A stretch of DNA of 64,000 nt. It comes from Kumtagia sp963839725 (lineage in GTDB: Bacteria; Pseudomonadota; Alphaproteobacteria; Rhizobiales; Rhizobiaceae). The notes beneath the pieces are model-generated. The model was not told where the DNA came from. It ran no database searches and was given only the letters and a program-made list of their open reading frames with translations. Positions 18,466 through 27,580 of the stretch are shown here, piece after piece. Both the position numbers and the translations under genes were made by a program. Where the stretch lies: contig CAWIWT010000040.1 in assembly GCA_963839725.1 (NCBI GenBank), positions 44,709-108,708 of the forward strand, given 5' to 3'. Numbering within the stretch: the stretch's first letter is position 1; each line of letters opens with the position of its first letter.

Positions 18466-19277
18466 GCCGCTTTCCTTCCGAAGAACTTGCCGAAAAAGCT
18501 CCGCTTCTCGCCCGGCACGGTGACAGGTAGCGCCTCGCCCCTAAGTCGGCGCACCGCATCGAAGTAAGCCCGTGCTGGTGCGCCGCCGCCAGCCGAAAGA
18601 GTGACGGGCGAGCCGAGGTTGGAAGCGCGCAGCACGTCGGTGCTTTCCGGAATGATGCCGAGCAGCGGGATCGATAGGATCTCCAGCACATCATCGACTT
18701 TCAACATGTCGCCGTGCTGGGCGCGGGTCGGGTCGTAGCGTGTGAGCAGAAGGTGCTTTTCCATGCGCTCGCCGTTCTCAGCCTTCAGCGTCTTGGAATC
18801 AAGCAGGCCGATGATGCGATCCGAATCGCGCACCGAAGACACTTCCGGATTGGTCACAACGATCGCAATGTCCGCGTGGCGCATGGCCAGTGTCGCACCG
18901 CGCTCGATACCAGCAGGGCTGTCGCAGATGACCCAGTCGAACACCTTCTTGAGCGCGGTGATGACATTCTCAACGCCCTCTGGTGTAAGGTTGTCCTTAT
19001 CGCGCGTCTGCGAGGCTGGAAGCAGATAGAGTGTTTCTACTCGCTTGTCCCTTATCAGCGCTTGCGGGAGCTTGGCCTCCCCTTGGATGACATTGACAAG
19101 GTCATAGACGACACGCCGCTCCGCCCCCATGACGAGGTCGAGATTGCGCAGGCCGACATCGAAGTCCACCACGACCACCTTTTCACCGTTCTGCGCCAGA
19201 GCGGCTCCCAATGCGGCGGTAGATGTGGTCTTGCCCACACCGCCCTTGCCCGAAGTCACCACGATAACTTTGCCCAT
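18462..19277 (-). CDS. minD: Septum site-determining ATPase MinD
   Basis: 271 residues, normal MinD length. The deviant Walker A GKGGVGKTT is at residues 10-18, the FDVGLRNLDLVMG block near 40, DWVICDSPAGIE near 120, and a C-terminal amphipathic membrane-targeting helix (KRSFFGKFFGRKA). It recruits MinC to the membrane and is released by MinE. A GGAGAGGG box precedes the ATG. Confidence 0.97.
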   Translation of the reverse strand: MGKVIVVTSGKGGVGKTTSTAALGAALAQNGEKVVVVDFDVGLRNLDLVMGAERRVVYDLVNVIQGEAKLPQALIRDKRVETLYLLPASQTRDKDNLTPEGVENVITALKKVFDWVICDSPAGIERGATLAMRHADIAIVVTNPEVSSVRDSDRIIGLLDSKTLKAENGERMEKHLLLTRYDPTRAQHGDMLKVDDVLEILSIPLLGIIPESTDVLRASNLGSPVTLSAGGGAPARAYFDAVRRLRGEALPVTVPGEKRSFFGKFFGRKAA

Positions 19278-19309
19278 TGACCCTCTCCTGTTATGCCTTC
19301 TTTTCTGGC

Positions 19310-20053
19310 TCAGCCGAGCGTTCCCAACGTTAGTTCTTCACCTTCCAGCCAGGCCTGAACGGCCCGCCCACGCAGGTCCGGCTCCATCTCCTCTGCCGTC
19401 CGGTAGAAGCCGTCGATAGCGATCAGTTCCGCCTCCAGTTTGCGACAGAAAATGCGGGCTGAGCCACTGCCGGTGGTGCCGGCCATCGCCCGTCCCCTGA
19501 GCGTGCCGTAAACATGAATCGAGCCGCCGGCGACCACTTCTGCGCCCGACGCGACCGAGCCGACGATGGTGACGTCGCCTTCTGGAAAGAAGATCGACTG
19601 GCCGGAGCGCACCGGTTCCGTGACGATCATCGACGACTTGGCTGTTGCGAATGTCTGCTCGGCCTGCACCGGGGCCGCAACGACCTCACTGGCGGGAGTG
19701 CTGTCCAAGCTCCTGCCGCTGTCGGCCACCGGCTCCTCGAAATCAGAGGCGGGGCGCCCATCGCTCATGGCAGGTGGCATGTCGGGCCCGAGCATCGAAG
19801 GGCGCGCGCCTTCGATACCCATCACACGCACATTGCGGGCGCCTAACTTGTCGACCAGGTCGCGCAATTCCGCTTTGTCGATTTCAAGGCTGGCGACGTC
19901 GAGCATTACGGGGCGGCGCAGAAAGAAACCTGCGGAGCGCGCGGCGAGGTCATCCAGGCCTCTCAGCCAGTCCTCGAAGGGCAACTCCGGGGTCAGAGCG
20001 AGGGCAAGGAAGGACCGCCCCTTGAGGCGAATAGGGCGGGGTTTTGTTAACAT
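19310..20053 (-). CDS. minC: Septum formation inhibitor MinC
   Basis: 247 residues. An N-terminal domain (KGRSFLALALTPELPFEDWL) is followed by a Pro/Ser/Ala-rich linker near 105-145 and the C-terminal beta-helix (EGDVTIVGSVASGAEVVAGG, then YGTLRGRAMAG). It inhibits FtsZ polymerisation away from midcell. The start at MLTKPRPIRL is chosen because residues upstream look non-coding; its ribosome site is weak. First gene of minC-minD-minE. Confidence 0.93.
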   Translation of the reverse strand: MLTKPRPIRLKGRSFLALALTPELPFEDWLRGLDDLAARSAGFFLRRPVMLDVASLEIDKAELRDLVDKLGARNVRVMGIEGARPSMLGPDMPPAMSDGRPASDFEEPVADSGRSLDSTPASEVVAAPVQAEQTFATAKSSMIVTEPVRSGQSIFFPEGDVTIVGSVASGAEVVAGGSIHVYGTLRGRAMAGTTGSGSARIFCRKLEAELIAIDGFYRTAEEMEPDLRGRAVQAWLEGEELTLGTLG

Positions 20054-20317
20054 TGTGGTGATCTTGGTAAATTTTCGGTTGCTCAGATGTATCGATGGAA
20101 TGGTTAACAGAGCGTTAACAAAAGCGATTTGATACGGTTGTGTTGATGAAGTTCGCAGGTTCGTGGGCGCAAAGGTGCCTTCGGGGAGTGACGGCTCTGT
20201 GACCCGTTGCAGTCGTTCCTCGCCATCTTCCATGTGTCGGAAGCGGGGGAAAAGTTGCCGTTGGTTTCTCCCTACCTCGCCGGGATCGGCGGCAGGACTG
20301 GCACTATCTAGCCTGAA

Positions 20318-22083
20318 CTATTCGAGGCCCGCACGACGCAGGCCATTGATATACCTTGAGCGGTCCTCAGTGCGGATCAGTGGATAGTATTTCTCGACCC
20401 AGGCGATGCTGAGGTTTGGCTGCAAACGTTTGCATTCAGCGAGGCCCTGTCGCGCGAGGTCTAGGTCGCCCGCGAGGCCCGCTGCTGCGGTGAGCGTGCG
20501 CCAGGCGGTGCCGTAGTCGGGTCGGAGCTGGACAGCGCGCCGCTCGGCGGCAACTGCTTCGTCATAGCGGTGTGCGACCAAATGGCATAGTCCCTCGATC
20601 GATAGATTTGCCGCTTGAGTGAAATCGCGCGGGCTCAATCGCGTCGCGATCTCCAGCTGGCGATAACCTTCTTCCGCAAGCCCGGCGTACCCGTACGCGA
20701 CGGCTAACATGACCCGCGCAACGGCGAAACTCGGGTTGCGCTGCAGCGCTTCGTTCAGCTCTTCAACCGCCGGTCCGGTGCGTCGCGCGAACGTGAAAAC
20801 ATACCCTGCGGCCAGGTGACCCCATGGGTCTTCCGGATCGAGGTCGATCGCGCGTTGGGCCAGATCAGACCATCGGAAATGCCACGCTCGTAGTCCATGG
20901 TGCCGAGCAGCACCCGCGAGGCGAAGATGAAGGCCAGCAGGCAATGCGCCCGCGCGTAGCCGGGATCGAGTTCAATGGCCCGTTTCAGGAGATTTATGCC
21001 GGTGTCGTCTTTTTGGTAAACCCAAGTCCATATGTAGGGCATGGCCCTAACGACGCAGCCCCAGGCATCGAGGCTTTCCGTTGGCTTGCTCTGCAAACGA
21101 AGGTTGTCGGCAGCGTAGAGCTGCGGTTCGATCGCCGCAACAACGCTAGCCGTGATTTCGTCCTGCACCGCGAAAATATCAGAGGTGAGTCGGTCGTAGC
21201 GCTCTGCCCAGATGTGGTTGCCGCTAGCCGCGTCGATAAGCTGCCCGCTTACCCGCAGGCGCTCACCAGCCTTGCGGACGCTGCCTTCAAGTACGTAGCG
21301 AACACCAAGCTCGCGCGCGATCTCGCGGATGTTTGGAGCCTTGCCCTTATACGCGAAGGTCGAATTGCGGGCGATGACGAACAAGCCGCGGAGCTTTGAC
21401 AACGCGGTGATGATGTCCTCGGCGATACCGTCGCCAAAATATTCCTGTTCCGGGTCGCCGCTCATGTTCTGGAACGCTAACACGGCAATCGAAGGCTTGT
21501 CGGGCAGCGCTAGTTTTCCGCCTGACGGCGCGGGAACAATCGGCTCGCTCGCCGTGTACCGGCTCAAGGCCACTCGATAGGCTCGCACTGGCCGTGCAAT
21601 GTTTTTGAGTTCCTTATCGCCGAGATCCTCGAATTCTTCCTTCAGCTTGTCGCGAACCTGCTCATATGCCGCACCGGAAAGGTAAATCCCATTTGGTTCG
21701 GCGATCCCTTCGAGGCGGGCAGCAATGTTGACACCGTCGCCCATCAGGTCGCCATCGCTCTCCTCGACTATGTCGCCGATATGGATACCGACGCGGAACT
21801 CGATGCGGCGCTCCGGTGGCAGGCCGGCATTGCGTTCGACCATACCGTTCTGCACCTCGATCGCGCACCGCACCGCGTCGACCACGCTGCGGAACTCGAC
21901 GAGGGCTCCATCTCCAGTGCGTTTCACCACGCGTCCGGCGTGAACAGAGATGGTAGGATCAATGAGGTCGCTGCGAAGCGCCCGGAGTCGCGCGAGCGTC
22001 CGATCTTCGTCCGACCCAACCAGCCGGCTGTATCCGACGACATCGGCAGCCAGGATCGCCGCAAGCTTGCGGGTCTCGCTCAC
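20318..22083 (-). pseudogene. Class III adenylate/guanylate cyclase with TolB-like and TPR domains, frameshifted
   Basis: From a GTG with AAGGAGGGG upstream: a class III cyclase domain (AAILAADVVGYSRL with metal Asp, TGDGALVEF, GDGVNIAARLE) over residues 1-165, a TolB-like domain (PSIAVLAFQNMSGDPEQEYF, VRYVLEGSVRKAGERLRVSG) near 195-320, then TPR repeats. The frame is lost near 20870 and TPR coding resumes in another frame from HFRWSDLAQRAIDLDPED to the stop. One base is the likely lesion. The cyclase and TolB parts are intact, so a truncated but catalytic product is possible. Confidence 0.85.
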
Positions 22084-22282
22084 CTTGCCCCTCCTTCGCT
22101 ATCCGACATAGCACACTCAGGGGCAGGGCCGCTCCATTTAGAACGGCGGAACATCGCGGCGACGTTGGGCACTCCGAGTCTCCCATCGACCGGACAGCCG
22201 CTTCGGTCCGAAGTGCGACATTGCCGGCGATTGTTAGGAGGGCTCGAAATGGCGCAACGTCGGCCATCTGCGTGTCGGTGGT

Positions 22283-22346
22283 AAATGTCCGCTTTCAGGG
22301 GGCGGCAGAGCGGACTTCAACGGCCGATATGCGGCGCAAAGCAGTC
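22283..22346 (+). repeat. Dispersed intergenic repeat, family A, copy 2
   Basis: AATGTCCGCTTTCAGG followed by GGCGGCAGAGCGGACTTCAA and CGGCCGATATGCGGCGCAAA; matches 9198-9264 closely. Confidence 0.75.
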
Positions 22347-22378
22347 ATCTTGGGCTCCCGCCACTAGAGTCGGCTTTT

Positions 22379-22464
22379 GGCCGGAAGCAGTAGGTCTGCT
22401 TGTGGTGCAGGGAAGAACGATAGCGGACGTTCAACCTGCAAGGTCCGATGTCGTGAGGTGACCA
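22379..22464 (+). repeat. Dispersed intergenic repeat, family B, copy 1
   Basis: Starts GGCCGGAAGCAG and ends AGGTCCGATGTCGTGAGG. A diverged copy lies at 23617-23700, on the other side of the VOC gene. Confidence 0.7.
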
Positions 22465-22694
22465 TAGCGGCATTTGGCCTGGCAGCTACGCTCCACTAGC
22501 AGACGCCAAAACCCCGATCCTGAATTGATCGGTCGCACAAACCAAATCAGCGAATTTTCGGCTGGCCTTTGTTGGCGGGAATGAATAATCGAGTTCGGAC
22601 GGCGTTGCCGGCGAGGAAGTCCACCGCGCCCGCCTTTCGTGCCCCTCGCTAGCTTCGGAATCGTAGCAAGTCATCCAAACCCAAGGAGTTTGAT

Positions 22695-23390
22695 ATGACC
22701 ACCACAACTGAAGCACGCAGTGGAACCACCATCGAAACCCCTAAGGCACCGTCGGTCGACATGAAGCTTGAGATCGTCGTCATCCCCGTGTCGGACGTCG
22801 ATCGCGCCAAGCGCTTCTATTGCGACTTGGGATGGCGACTTGACGCTGATTTCGCCGACGGAGACGACTTTCGGGTGATCCAGTTCACGCCCCCGGGCTC
22901 CCCGGCCTCGGTCATCTTCGGCAAGAACGTGACCGCAGCGGCTCCCGGCTCCGCCCAGGGGCTGTACCTTATCGTGTCCGACATCGAGGGCGCGCGAGAC
23001 GACCTGCTCCGTCGCGGTGTGGAGGTCAGCGACGTGTTCCACGGTGGCGGCAACGTGTACGCCGGCACGGACGAGCCCTATTTGTTCGGGCGGGTCCGCG
23101 TGGGCGGTCCGGATCCCGACCACGGCAGCTACCGCTCCTTTGCATCGTTCAGCGACCCGGACGGCAATGGCTGGCTGTTCCAGGAGGTCACCACGCGATT
23201 GCCGGGCCGGATCGACTCGAACGCCACCAGCTTCGCCTCCGCAGAGGATCTGAAAAGCGCGATGTGGCGCGCGGCGGTCGCCCATGGCGAGCACGAGAAG
23301 CGGACAGGCGGCCAGCGTGATGAAAACTGGCCCGACTGGTACGCCGCCTACATGGTGGCAGAACAGGCGGGCAAAGAGCTGCCGCTATGA
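22695..23390 (+). CDS. VOC superfamily (glyoxalase/dioxygenase fold) protein
   Basis: 231 residues. One VOC module covers residues 24-165 (MKLEIVVIPVSDVDRAKRFY to FSDPDGNGWLFQEVT). The C-terminal 65 residues are helical with an aromatic tail (NWPDWYAAYMVAEQ). VOC proteins bind a metal and act on small molecules (glyoxalase, extradiol dioxygenase, resistance). Substrate unknown. AAGGAG lies 8 bases before the ATG. Flanked on both sides by repeat family B. Confidence 0.85.
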   Translation: MTTTTEARSGTTIETPKAPSVDMKLEIVVIPVSDVDRAKRFYCDLGWRLDADFADGDDFRVIQFTPPGSPASVIFGKNVTAAAPGSAQGLYLIVSDIEGARDDLLRRGVEVSDVFHGGGNVYAGTDEPYLFGRVRVGGPDPDHGSYRSFASFSDPDGNGWLFQEVTTRLPGRIDSNATSFASAEDLKSAMWRAAVAHGEHEKRTGGQRDENWPDWYAAYMVAEQAGKELPL

Positions 23391-23793
23391 GGATTCGCTT
23401 GCGACCTCATTTGATATGGTAGCGTCGACGCAACAGTAACCCTTTGATCGAGGAGCAAGCGCGCTCGGCGGCTCGATCGTAGTGCGGGGCGTGCTCGGCA
23501 CCGACCACGCCCTGAAGGACGACGGCACCGCGGCGCCGATCTTGACGCGCTGAAGGGCGGCGCCCTCGATACCTTGGCCGCAGGCGCAGCCCGCGTTCAG
23601 AATGTCCGCATATGGGGCCGGAAGCAGAATGACTGCTTGTGGTGTGAGCGAGAACGAAAGCGGACGTCAAATATCGAAGGTCCGATGTCCCGAGCTGACC
23701 CGATCCTGACCTTCCAGTTCCCCCGAAGAGCGTCTCGAAAGGGTGGAAACTTGCCCTACGGACACTGCCCGCACGCCTACGAACCGTTAAAGT
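23391..23793. other. Intergenic region with repeat family B
   Basis: No gene was seen. Possible coding debris before 23600, then the repeat copy. Confidence 0.5.
23617..23700 (+). repeat. Dispersed intergenic repeat, family B, copy 2
   Basis: GGCCGGAAGCAGAATGACTG, CTTGTGGTGTGAGCGAGAAC and AAGGTCCGATGTCCCGAG line up with 22379-22464 at most positions. Confidence 0.7.
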
Positions 23794-24126
23794 CTACTCT
23801 GTTCCGCCGATGAGGACCACGCGACCGTCGGAACCGACACGGAAGACGACGCTACGATCGTTGCGGACGGGGTGCACAAAAGTTACGTGCCAGGCCCATT
23901 CTCCGGTGGCAGCGCCATCCGGGCCCCGGTCGGTATATTCGACCGACTGTACGAAAAAGCCGGCCGGATCTTCGGGCGGCGCTGGTGACTGTCGGAATTC
24001 CCGCTCCGCGAGTGCGATCGCCTCTTGGGCTGCGATCTGGGGGACCGGGATCGGTGGACCCGGATTGGCGACGGCGGCCGTCGCGAGGAAGCTGACGGCT
24101 GTCACGATGGTGAAGAACCTCAACAT
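23794..24126 (-). CDS. Small secreted protein, partner of the adjacent HExxH protein
   Basis: 110 residues with a signal peptide (MLRFFTIVTAVSFLATAAVA) and a mature domain of about 90 residues. That domain resembles PepSY or cystatin-like small folds in pattern: a helix AAQEAIALAEREF, then strands ending VVFRVGSDGRVVLIGG. The resemblance is only by pattern. The ATG overlaps the end of the upstream gene by seven bases, so translation is probably coupled. Confidence 0.65.
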   Translation of the reverse strand: MLRFFTIVTAVSFLATAAVANPGPPIPVPQIAAQEAIALAEREFRQSPAPPEDPAGFFVQSVEYTDRGPDGAATGEWAWHVTFVHPVRNDRSVVFRVGSDGRVVLIGGTE

Positions 24127-24572
24127 TGCAGATCCCGGCCGTACACGGCGATCTCGAAGGCTTGCCCTTCCTCGAATAGGGTGCCGTCGGCATTGGTCTG
24201 TTGCACGCCGTCGCGCATGTCTCCCCAATGGCACATCTCGTGGAGAATGTTGACTCCAAGTGCCGGGACCAGTCCGTGAACCGAGCGGAGGTAGCCGCGC
24301 CCTGCTTCAAAATCGGTGAAGATCTGCTCCCTGAGTTCGATCTGGTCGGGGTTGGCTGCCGAGAAGCTTGCGCAGGCGGCGAGCCCGGGCACGGGCACGA
24401 TCAGAGGATCGGTGTCCCACCGAAGCGCCTCGCGGAATGCGTCCGTATCGAGTTCACCGAAGCGCGCCATGGCACGGCGGATCCAGATGTTGTCGATGAC
24501 GGTAGGCAGGACACGGCGGATGTAGCGGGCCGATTGAGGAAATCGGGTCTGATTCACGGGGGACATACGCAT
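24120..24572 (-). CDS. Putative zinc metallopeptidase-like protein (HExxH)
   Basis: 150 residues. The HEMCHWGD motif near residue 111 is a HExxH zinc-binding signature within a predicted helix (GVNILHEMCHWGD), followed about 20 residues later by an acidic LFEEGQAFEIAVYG helix that could supply the third ligand. There is no signal peptide. AGGAG lies 9 bases before the ATG. It overlaps the small secreted protein gene downstream. Short HExxH proteins of this kind can be effectors or toxins, but no secretion or immunity context is proven. Confidence 0.65.
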   Translation of the reverse strand: MRMSPVNQTRFPQSARYIRRVLPTVIDNIWIRRAMARFGELDTDAFREALRWDTDPLIVPVPGLAACASFSAANPDQIELREQIFTDFEAGRGYLRSVHGLVPALGVNILHEMCHWGDMRDGVQQTNADGTLFEEGQAFEIAVYGRDLQC

Positions 24573-25044
24573 AGCTCAAATCTCCTGATGGGCGGTAGTT
24601 CCGCCGCAAGATGCGCTTATCATTGCCGACTCGCGGGCCTTTACTGAGGTGGAGACAGTCTGCCACTACCGATTGCTGGTATCGTCTACCGCTTCTATTT
24701 CCGCCCGATGTCGCCAGTATGGGATTGTGTTTCCGGCAATTTGTGCCCGATTTGCTTGTGTGGAACCAGCAACCAACATTTGGCGCCACTGACGATCTAT
24801 TCGCCACGGTGGAGGACTTACGACTCGAGGCTTTCAAGCGTTGGGTCAACCAGCCGCCGTCAGGCTCTGGAGCGCCCTCCTTCTGAATCAAACCAATCCA
24901 AGGTCCAGCTTTGTAGCTTTAGGGGTCGAACCCTGTTGCAAAAACCTTAGGGTCGCTGGCGAACAGTTCGTAGACACTGCACGGGGCGGTGGGTGGCAGG
25001 TTTCTAACGTCCGCAACCTGCTCGACAGATTGCCGGGTTAGGAG
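24573..25044. other. Intergenic region without a supported gene
   Basis: Open frames in 24611-24950 have no ribosome site and no recognisable similarity. No repeats noted. Confidence 0.45.
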
Positions 25045-25335
25045 TCATCTGATCGACAGCACAACGGGTCCGGAGTCAGCGTCCGTAACGCCGAGCCCGC
25101 CTCCCAAGTCCTCAAGCGTCTCGCGGAAGCTGTTGAGCGTCGCGATCATATGCGGCCGTCCGGCAGTCAACGCTTCAGTGCTATCCCACTCGGCGACGAT
25201 ACAGTAGCGCCCCTCGCCAGTCTTGATCATGTTCGCGTGGCGCATGCCCGGCCAAGCAACGCTGCGGTGAGCGTCGAGAAAGCTCTCCTCCATACCCGGT
25301 TTGACCTTAAACCTTACCACGTTGAATGCTGTCAT
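25045..25335 (-). CDS. Antibiotic biosynthesis monooxygenase (ABM) domain protein
   Basis: 96 residues, typical of single-domain ABM/dimeric alpha-beta barrel proteins. It opens NVVRFKVKPGMEESFLDAHR, with GEGRYCIVAEWDSTEAL in the middle. Such proteins are heme-independent monooxygenases or small ligand-binding dimers in the cytoplasm. GGGAGGGAGG precedes the ATG. No operon partner. Confidence 0.8.
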   Translation of the reverse strand: MTAFNVVRFKVKPGMEESFLDAHRSVAWPGMRHANMIKTGEGRYCIVAEWDSTEALTAGRPHMIATLNSFRETLEDLGGGLGVTDADSGPVVLSIR

Positions 25336-25509
25336 GACGCCTCCCTCCCAAACAACAGCAAACTAGCGCCGCCAACGGCCCTGAGAAAGAGCCATTGGCA
25401 TTGAATCCTCAATCTATTTGGGCCGCAACCGCAGCAGACCTCGACCAGCGCGGCATGCACTGGCGCGGCGGCCCACCGCCGATGCGCCGAGCGCGCGAAA
25501 TGCCACCGA

Positions 25510-25836
25510 CCTGCCGACATCTCGCATGATTTCGCACGGGCATTGGAACAGGCAGCACCTGATCGATATACCGCGACGCTATCCAAGAAGGCCCGCACCG
25601 GCAAAATATTCGTCGACTATCTACGCAGTGGGCGAGGCTCGACGACCGTGGCACCGTATTCCTCCCGAGCCAAGGAAGGTGCAGCTGTTTCGATGCCGAT
25701 TACTTGGCGAGATGTAGAAGAAGGAATTGCGCCCACCGCCTTTGGCATGGGGAGTGGGACGATGAAAAAGCAGCTTACAAAGCTTGATCCTTGGGAGCAT
25801 TTTTGGTCCAAAGCAAAGACGTTACATCGCACCTAG
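25510..25836 (+). pseudogene. ligD: C-terminal fragment of LigD polymerase domain
   Basis: The frame reads DISHDFARALEQAAPDRYTA, then KTGKIFVDYLR-type sequence (ARTGKIFVDYLRSGRG), AVAPYS-type (TVAPYSSRAKEGAAVSMPI) and finally DPWEHFW. This is the end of the primase/polymerase domain of bacterial non-homologous end-joining ligase LigD. The catalytic part, ligase domain and start codon are missing. Only about 105 residues remain. Confidence 0.75.
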
Positions 25837-26161
25837 CTCGAGACCCGCCGAGATGTTCGGGGTCGCTTCCCTAAAAGGTCCATGCGCGGGTGCCACTGTT
25901 CGAACGTTTCGGATACAAGACCCTTTGGGCGGGTTCAGACTTTGACAAAGTTCGCCGCAGCAATTCCCTGGTGCTCGGCTTGCCCCGAGCCTTTGCGCAC
26001 GTCCGTCCGTGAACGGAAATAGCAATGCTTTCAAATACTTAATGACGTTGGCAGATCCTCGGGACAAGCCCGAATATGACGGTGCAGGGAGTAAAGACTT
26101 ATCAGCAGTCTGAGGCCCGCCAAAAAGGCGGGCCTCTATGAGGCGTCAAAACAATGTACCG
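25837..26161. other. Intergenic region with terminator
   Basis: No gene supported. It ends with the hairpin at 26112-26136. Confidence 0.5.
26112..26136. terminator. Strong intrinsic hairpin downstream of PRC-barrel gene
   Basis: GAGGCCCGCC, loop AAAAA, GGCGGGCCTC: a perfect 10-bp stem. It sits 26 bases after the stop of the minus-strand PRC-barrel gene. There is no long T-run on that strand, so it may also act as an mRNA 3' stabiliser. Confidence 0.7.
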
Positions 26162-26527
26162 TCACTGCCAATCCGGCCGGACGTTGTAGTAATCGAACAA
26201 TTCTTGGCGTGCGGTAGCGCCATCCATTTCGGTAAGCTCATCAATCGAATAAGACGGTGCGGCCTTCAGCTGATCCTTGCTGAAAGGCACTACATAGCCG
26301 CCAGCGTCGATATCATAGTCAAGGGATGCCCACGGGATTGCGTGATATCTCTCCCCAATCCCCAGGAAACCTCCGAAACCGATCACAGCGAACATGATCC
26401 AACTCGATGTCTTCTCTAGCATTACATCCTTGATTTCCCCGATGTGATCGCCGGCCGCGTTATAGACTTCGGTACCGACGACACGGGTGGCGCGAATTGC
26501 TTCGGTATGACCTGTCGCAGTTGTCAT
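26162..26527 (-). CDS. PRC-barrel domain protein
   Basis: 121 residues. PRC-barrel strands run from ATRVVGTEVYNAAGDHIGEI near residue 13 through the KDVMLEKTSSWIMFAVIGFG block to AIPWASLDYDIDAGGYVVPF near 65-85. PRC-barrel proteins occur in RNA processing, photosynthetic reaction centres and many rhizobial stress genes; this standalone form has no assigned reaction. AAGGAG precedes the ATG. Monocistronic, with its own terminator. Confidence 0.88.
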   Translation of the reverse strand: MTTATGHTEAIRATRVVGTEVYNAAGDHIGEIKDVMLEKTSSWIMFAVIGFGGFLGIGERYHAIPWASLDYDIDAGGYVVPFSKDQLKAAPSYSIDELTEMDGATARQELFDYYNVRPDWQ

Positions 26528-26957
26528 GATTGACTCCTTAAGGCTGTTTGCAGGAGCTTAATGGGGAGAGAACCGCCTAGGTTCCCTTCGCGCGTTTACA
26601 ACTCTGCGGATCTTAGATTCCCGGCAATAATCGGAAGTCGTCGCGCTCAGCTCGGTTCTTTCTGTCGCAATGCGGGGAGCGAGCGGGACTGACGAACCTG
26701 CGGCTAACTACGGCAAGCGACCACCGTGGAGCGTGCCGGGTGTGGATATGCCAACCATCGGAAACTTGCAGCTGGCTATATCATTCGGTCGAACCACCCC
26801 GTTGTCGCCAAACGTGACTAAAGACCCTGCCCGCCACGGATGTATCCGGACCCGTCTCTTGAACGACCTCCAAGGTCGCCCAATATTACTGCTTGGGTCG
26901 TTGTCGCTGTCTGCCGCGACCCGACAATATGATAACTGCTTGATTAAGGAGGATCAT
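26528..26957. other. Divergent intergenic region
   Basis: Lies between the PRC-barrel and DUF982 genes, so it holds both promoters. No other gene seen. Confidence 0.5.
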
Positions 26958-27257
26958 ATGGCGATGCGCATGTTCAGCCCGGTCTTCGTCAAAGCTGGGA
27001 ATTCGCTTGTCGAGGAAATTGCCTGCCTCGAAGACGCTCTAGAATTTCTATACGATTGGCCAGAGGGACGCCGTGGTGTGATTTACCACACCGCCCTCAG
27101 AGCGTGTCAGAGCGTCATTGAACGCGACTATCCCCTCAGTGCCTCGAGAGAGGCGTTTGTAGGGTTTGCCAAGTCCGCCGGCATTCTTGAAAAGGTAGAC
27201 ACGCTTCTCCCGTGGACAATTCCGCTGCCCAAGGCTGGTGGCGGCGCAACAACATAA
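26958..27257 (+). CDS. DUF982 domain protein
   Basis: 99 residues with the full DUF982 pattern: FSPVFVKAG at the start, ALEFLYDWPEGRRGVIYHTA near 32-51, an ALRACQSVIERD helix, and SREAFVGFAKSAGI near 70-83. DUF982 proteins are common multi-copy small proteins of rhizobia with no known role. AAGGAGGA lies 8 bases before this ATG; upstream in-frame codons are non-coding in character. Confidence 0.88.
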   Translation: MAMRMFSPVFVKAGNSLVEEIACLEDALEFLYDWPEGRRGVIYHTALRACQSVIERDYPLSASREAFVGFAKSAGILEKVDTLLPWTIPLPKAGGGATT

Positions 27258-27364
27258 CGTCGCAGTGAAGGGGATGCGATGGCGAACGCAGCACGGAAAT
27301 GCGCTGAGACTTTCGGCAGTGTTGCCATCGCATCGCCCACTGCTCCTCGCACACGTCGGACGCT

Positions 27365-27568
27365 CTATTCGGCGGCCAGCAACTTGAGATCGATTGCCGC
27401 CGCCATGGCCGCGTAGCCTGCCTTGTTCGGGTGCAGGTGATCGCCCTCGTCGAATGCAGCCTTGATATGGCCCGGCTTGTTCGGATCGACCACGACCTTG
27501 TCGGTCCAAGTGCCGATCCAGTTTCCCGTGTCTTTGGCTTGAGCAAGCGTGGCAATCGAAAACGCTAG
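27365..27568 (-). pseudogene. SGNH/GDSL hydrolase with internal deletion
   Basis: The minus strand reads the end of a signal peptide (LAFSIATLAQAKDTGNWIGT) joined directly to the C-terminal block of SGNH hydrolases (FDEGDHLHPNKAGYAAMA, with the catalytic Asp-x-x-His) and a stop. Most of the catalytic domain, including the GDS serine block, is deleted. The IS630 element lies at the 5' end and removes the start codon. Confidence 0.7.
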
Positions 27569-27580
27569 AGCGTGTCCGGT

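Larger units (their letters stand above)
22084..22694. other. Intergenic region rich in dispersed repeats
   Basis: Separates the divergent cyclase and VOC genes. Holds one copy each of repeat families A and B; no gene was seen. Confidence 0.6.
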
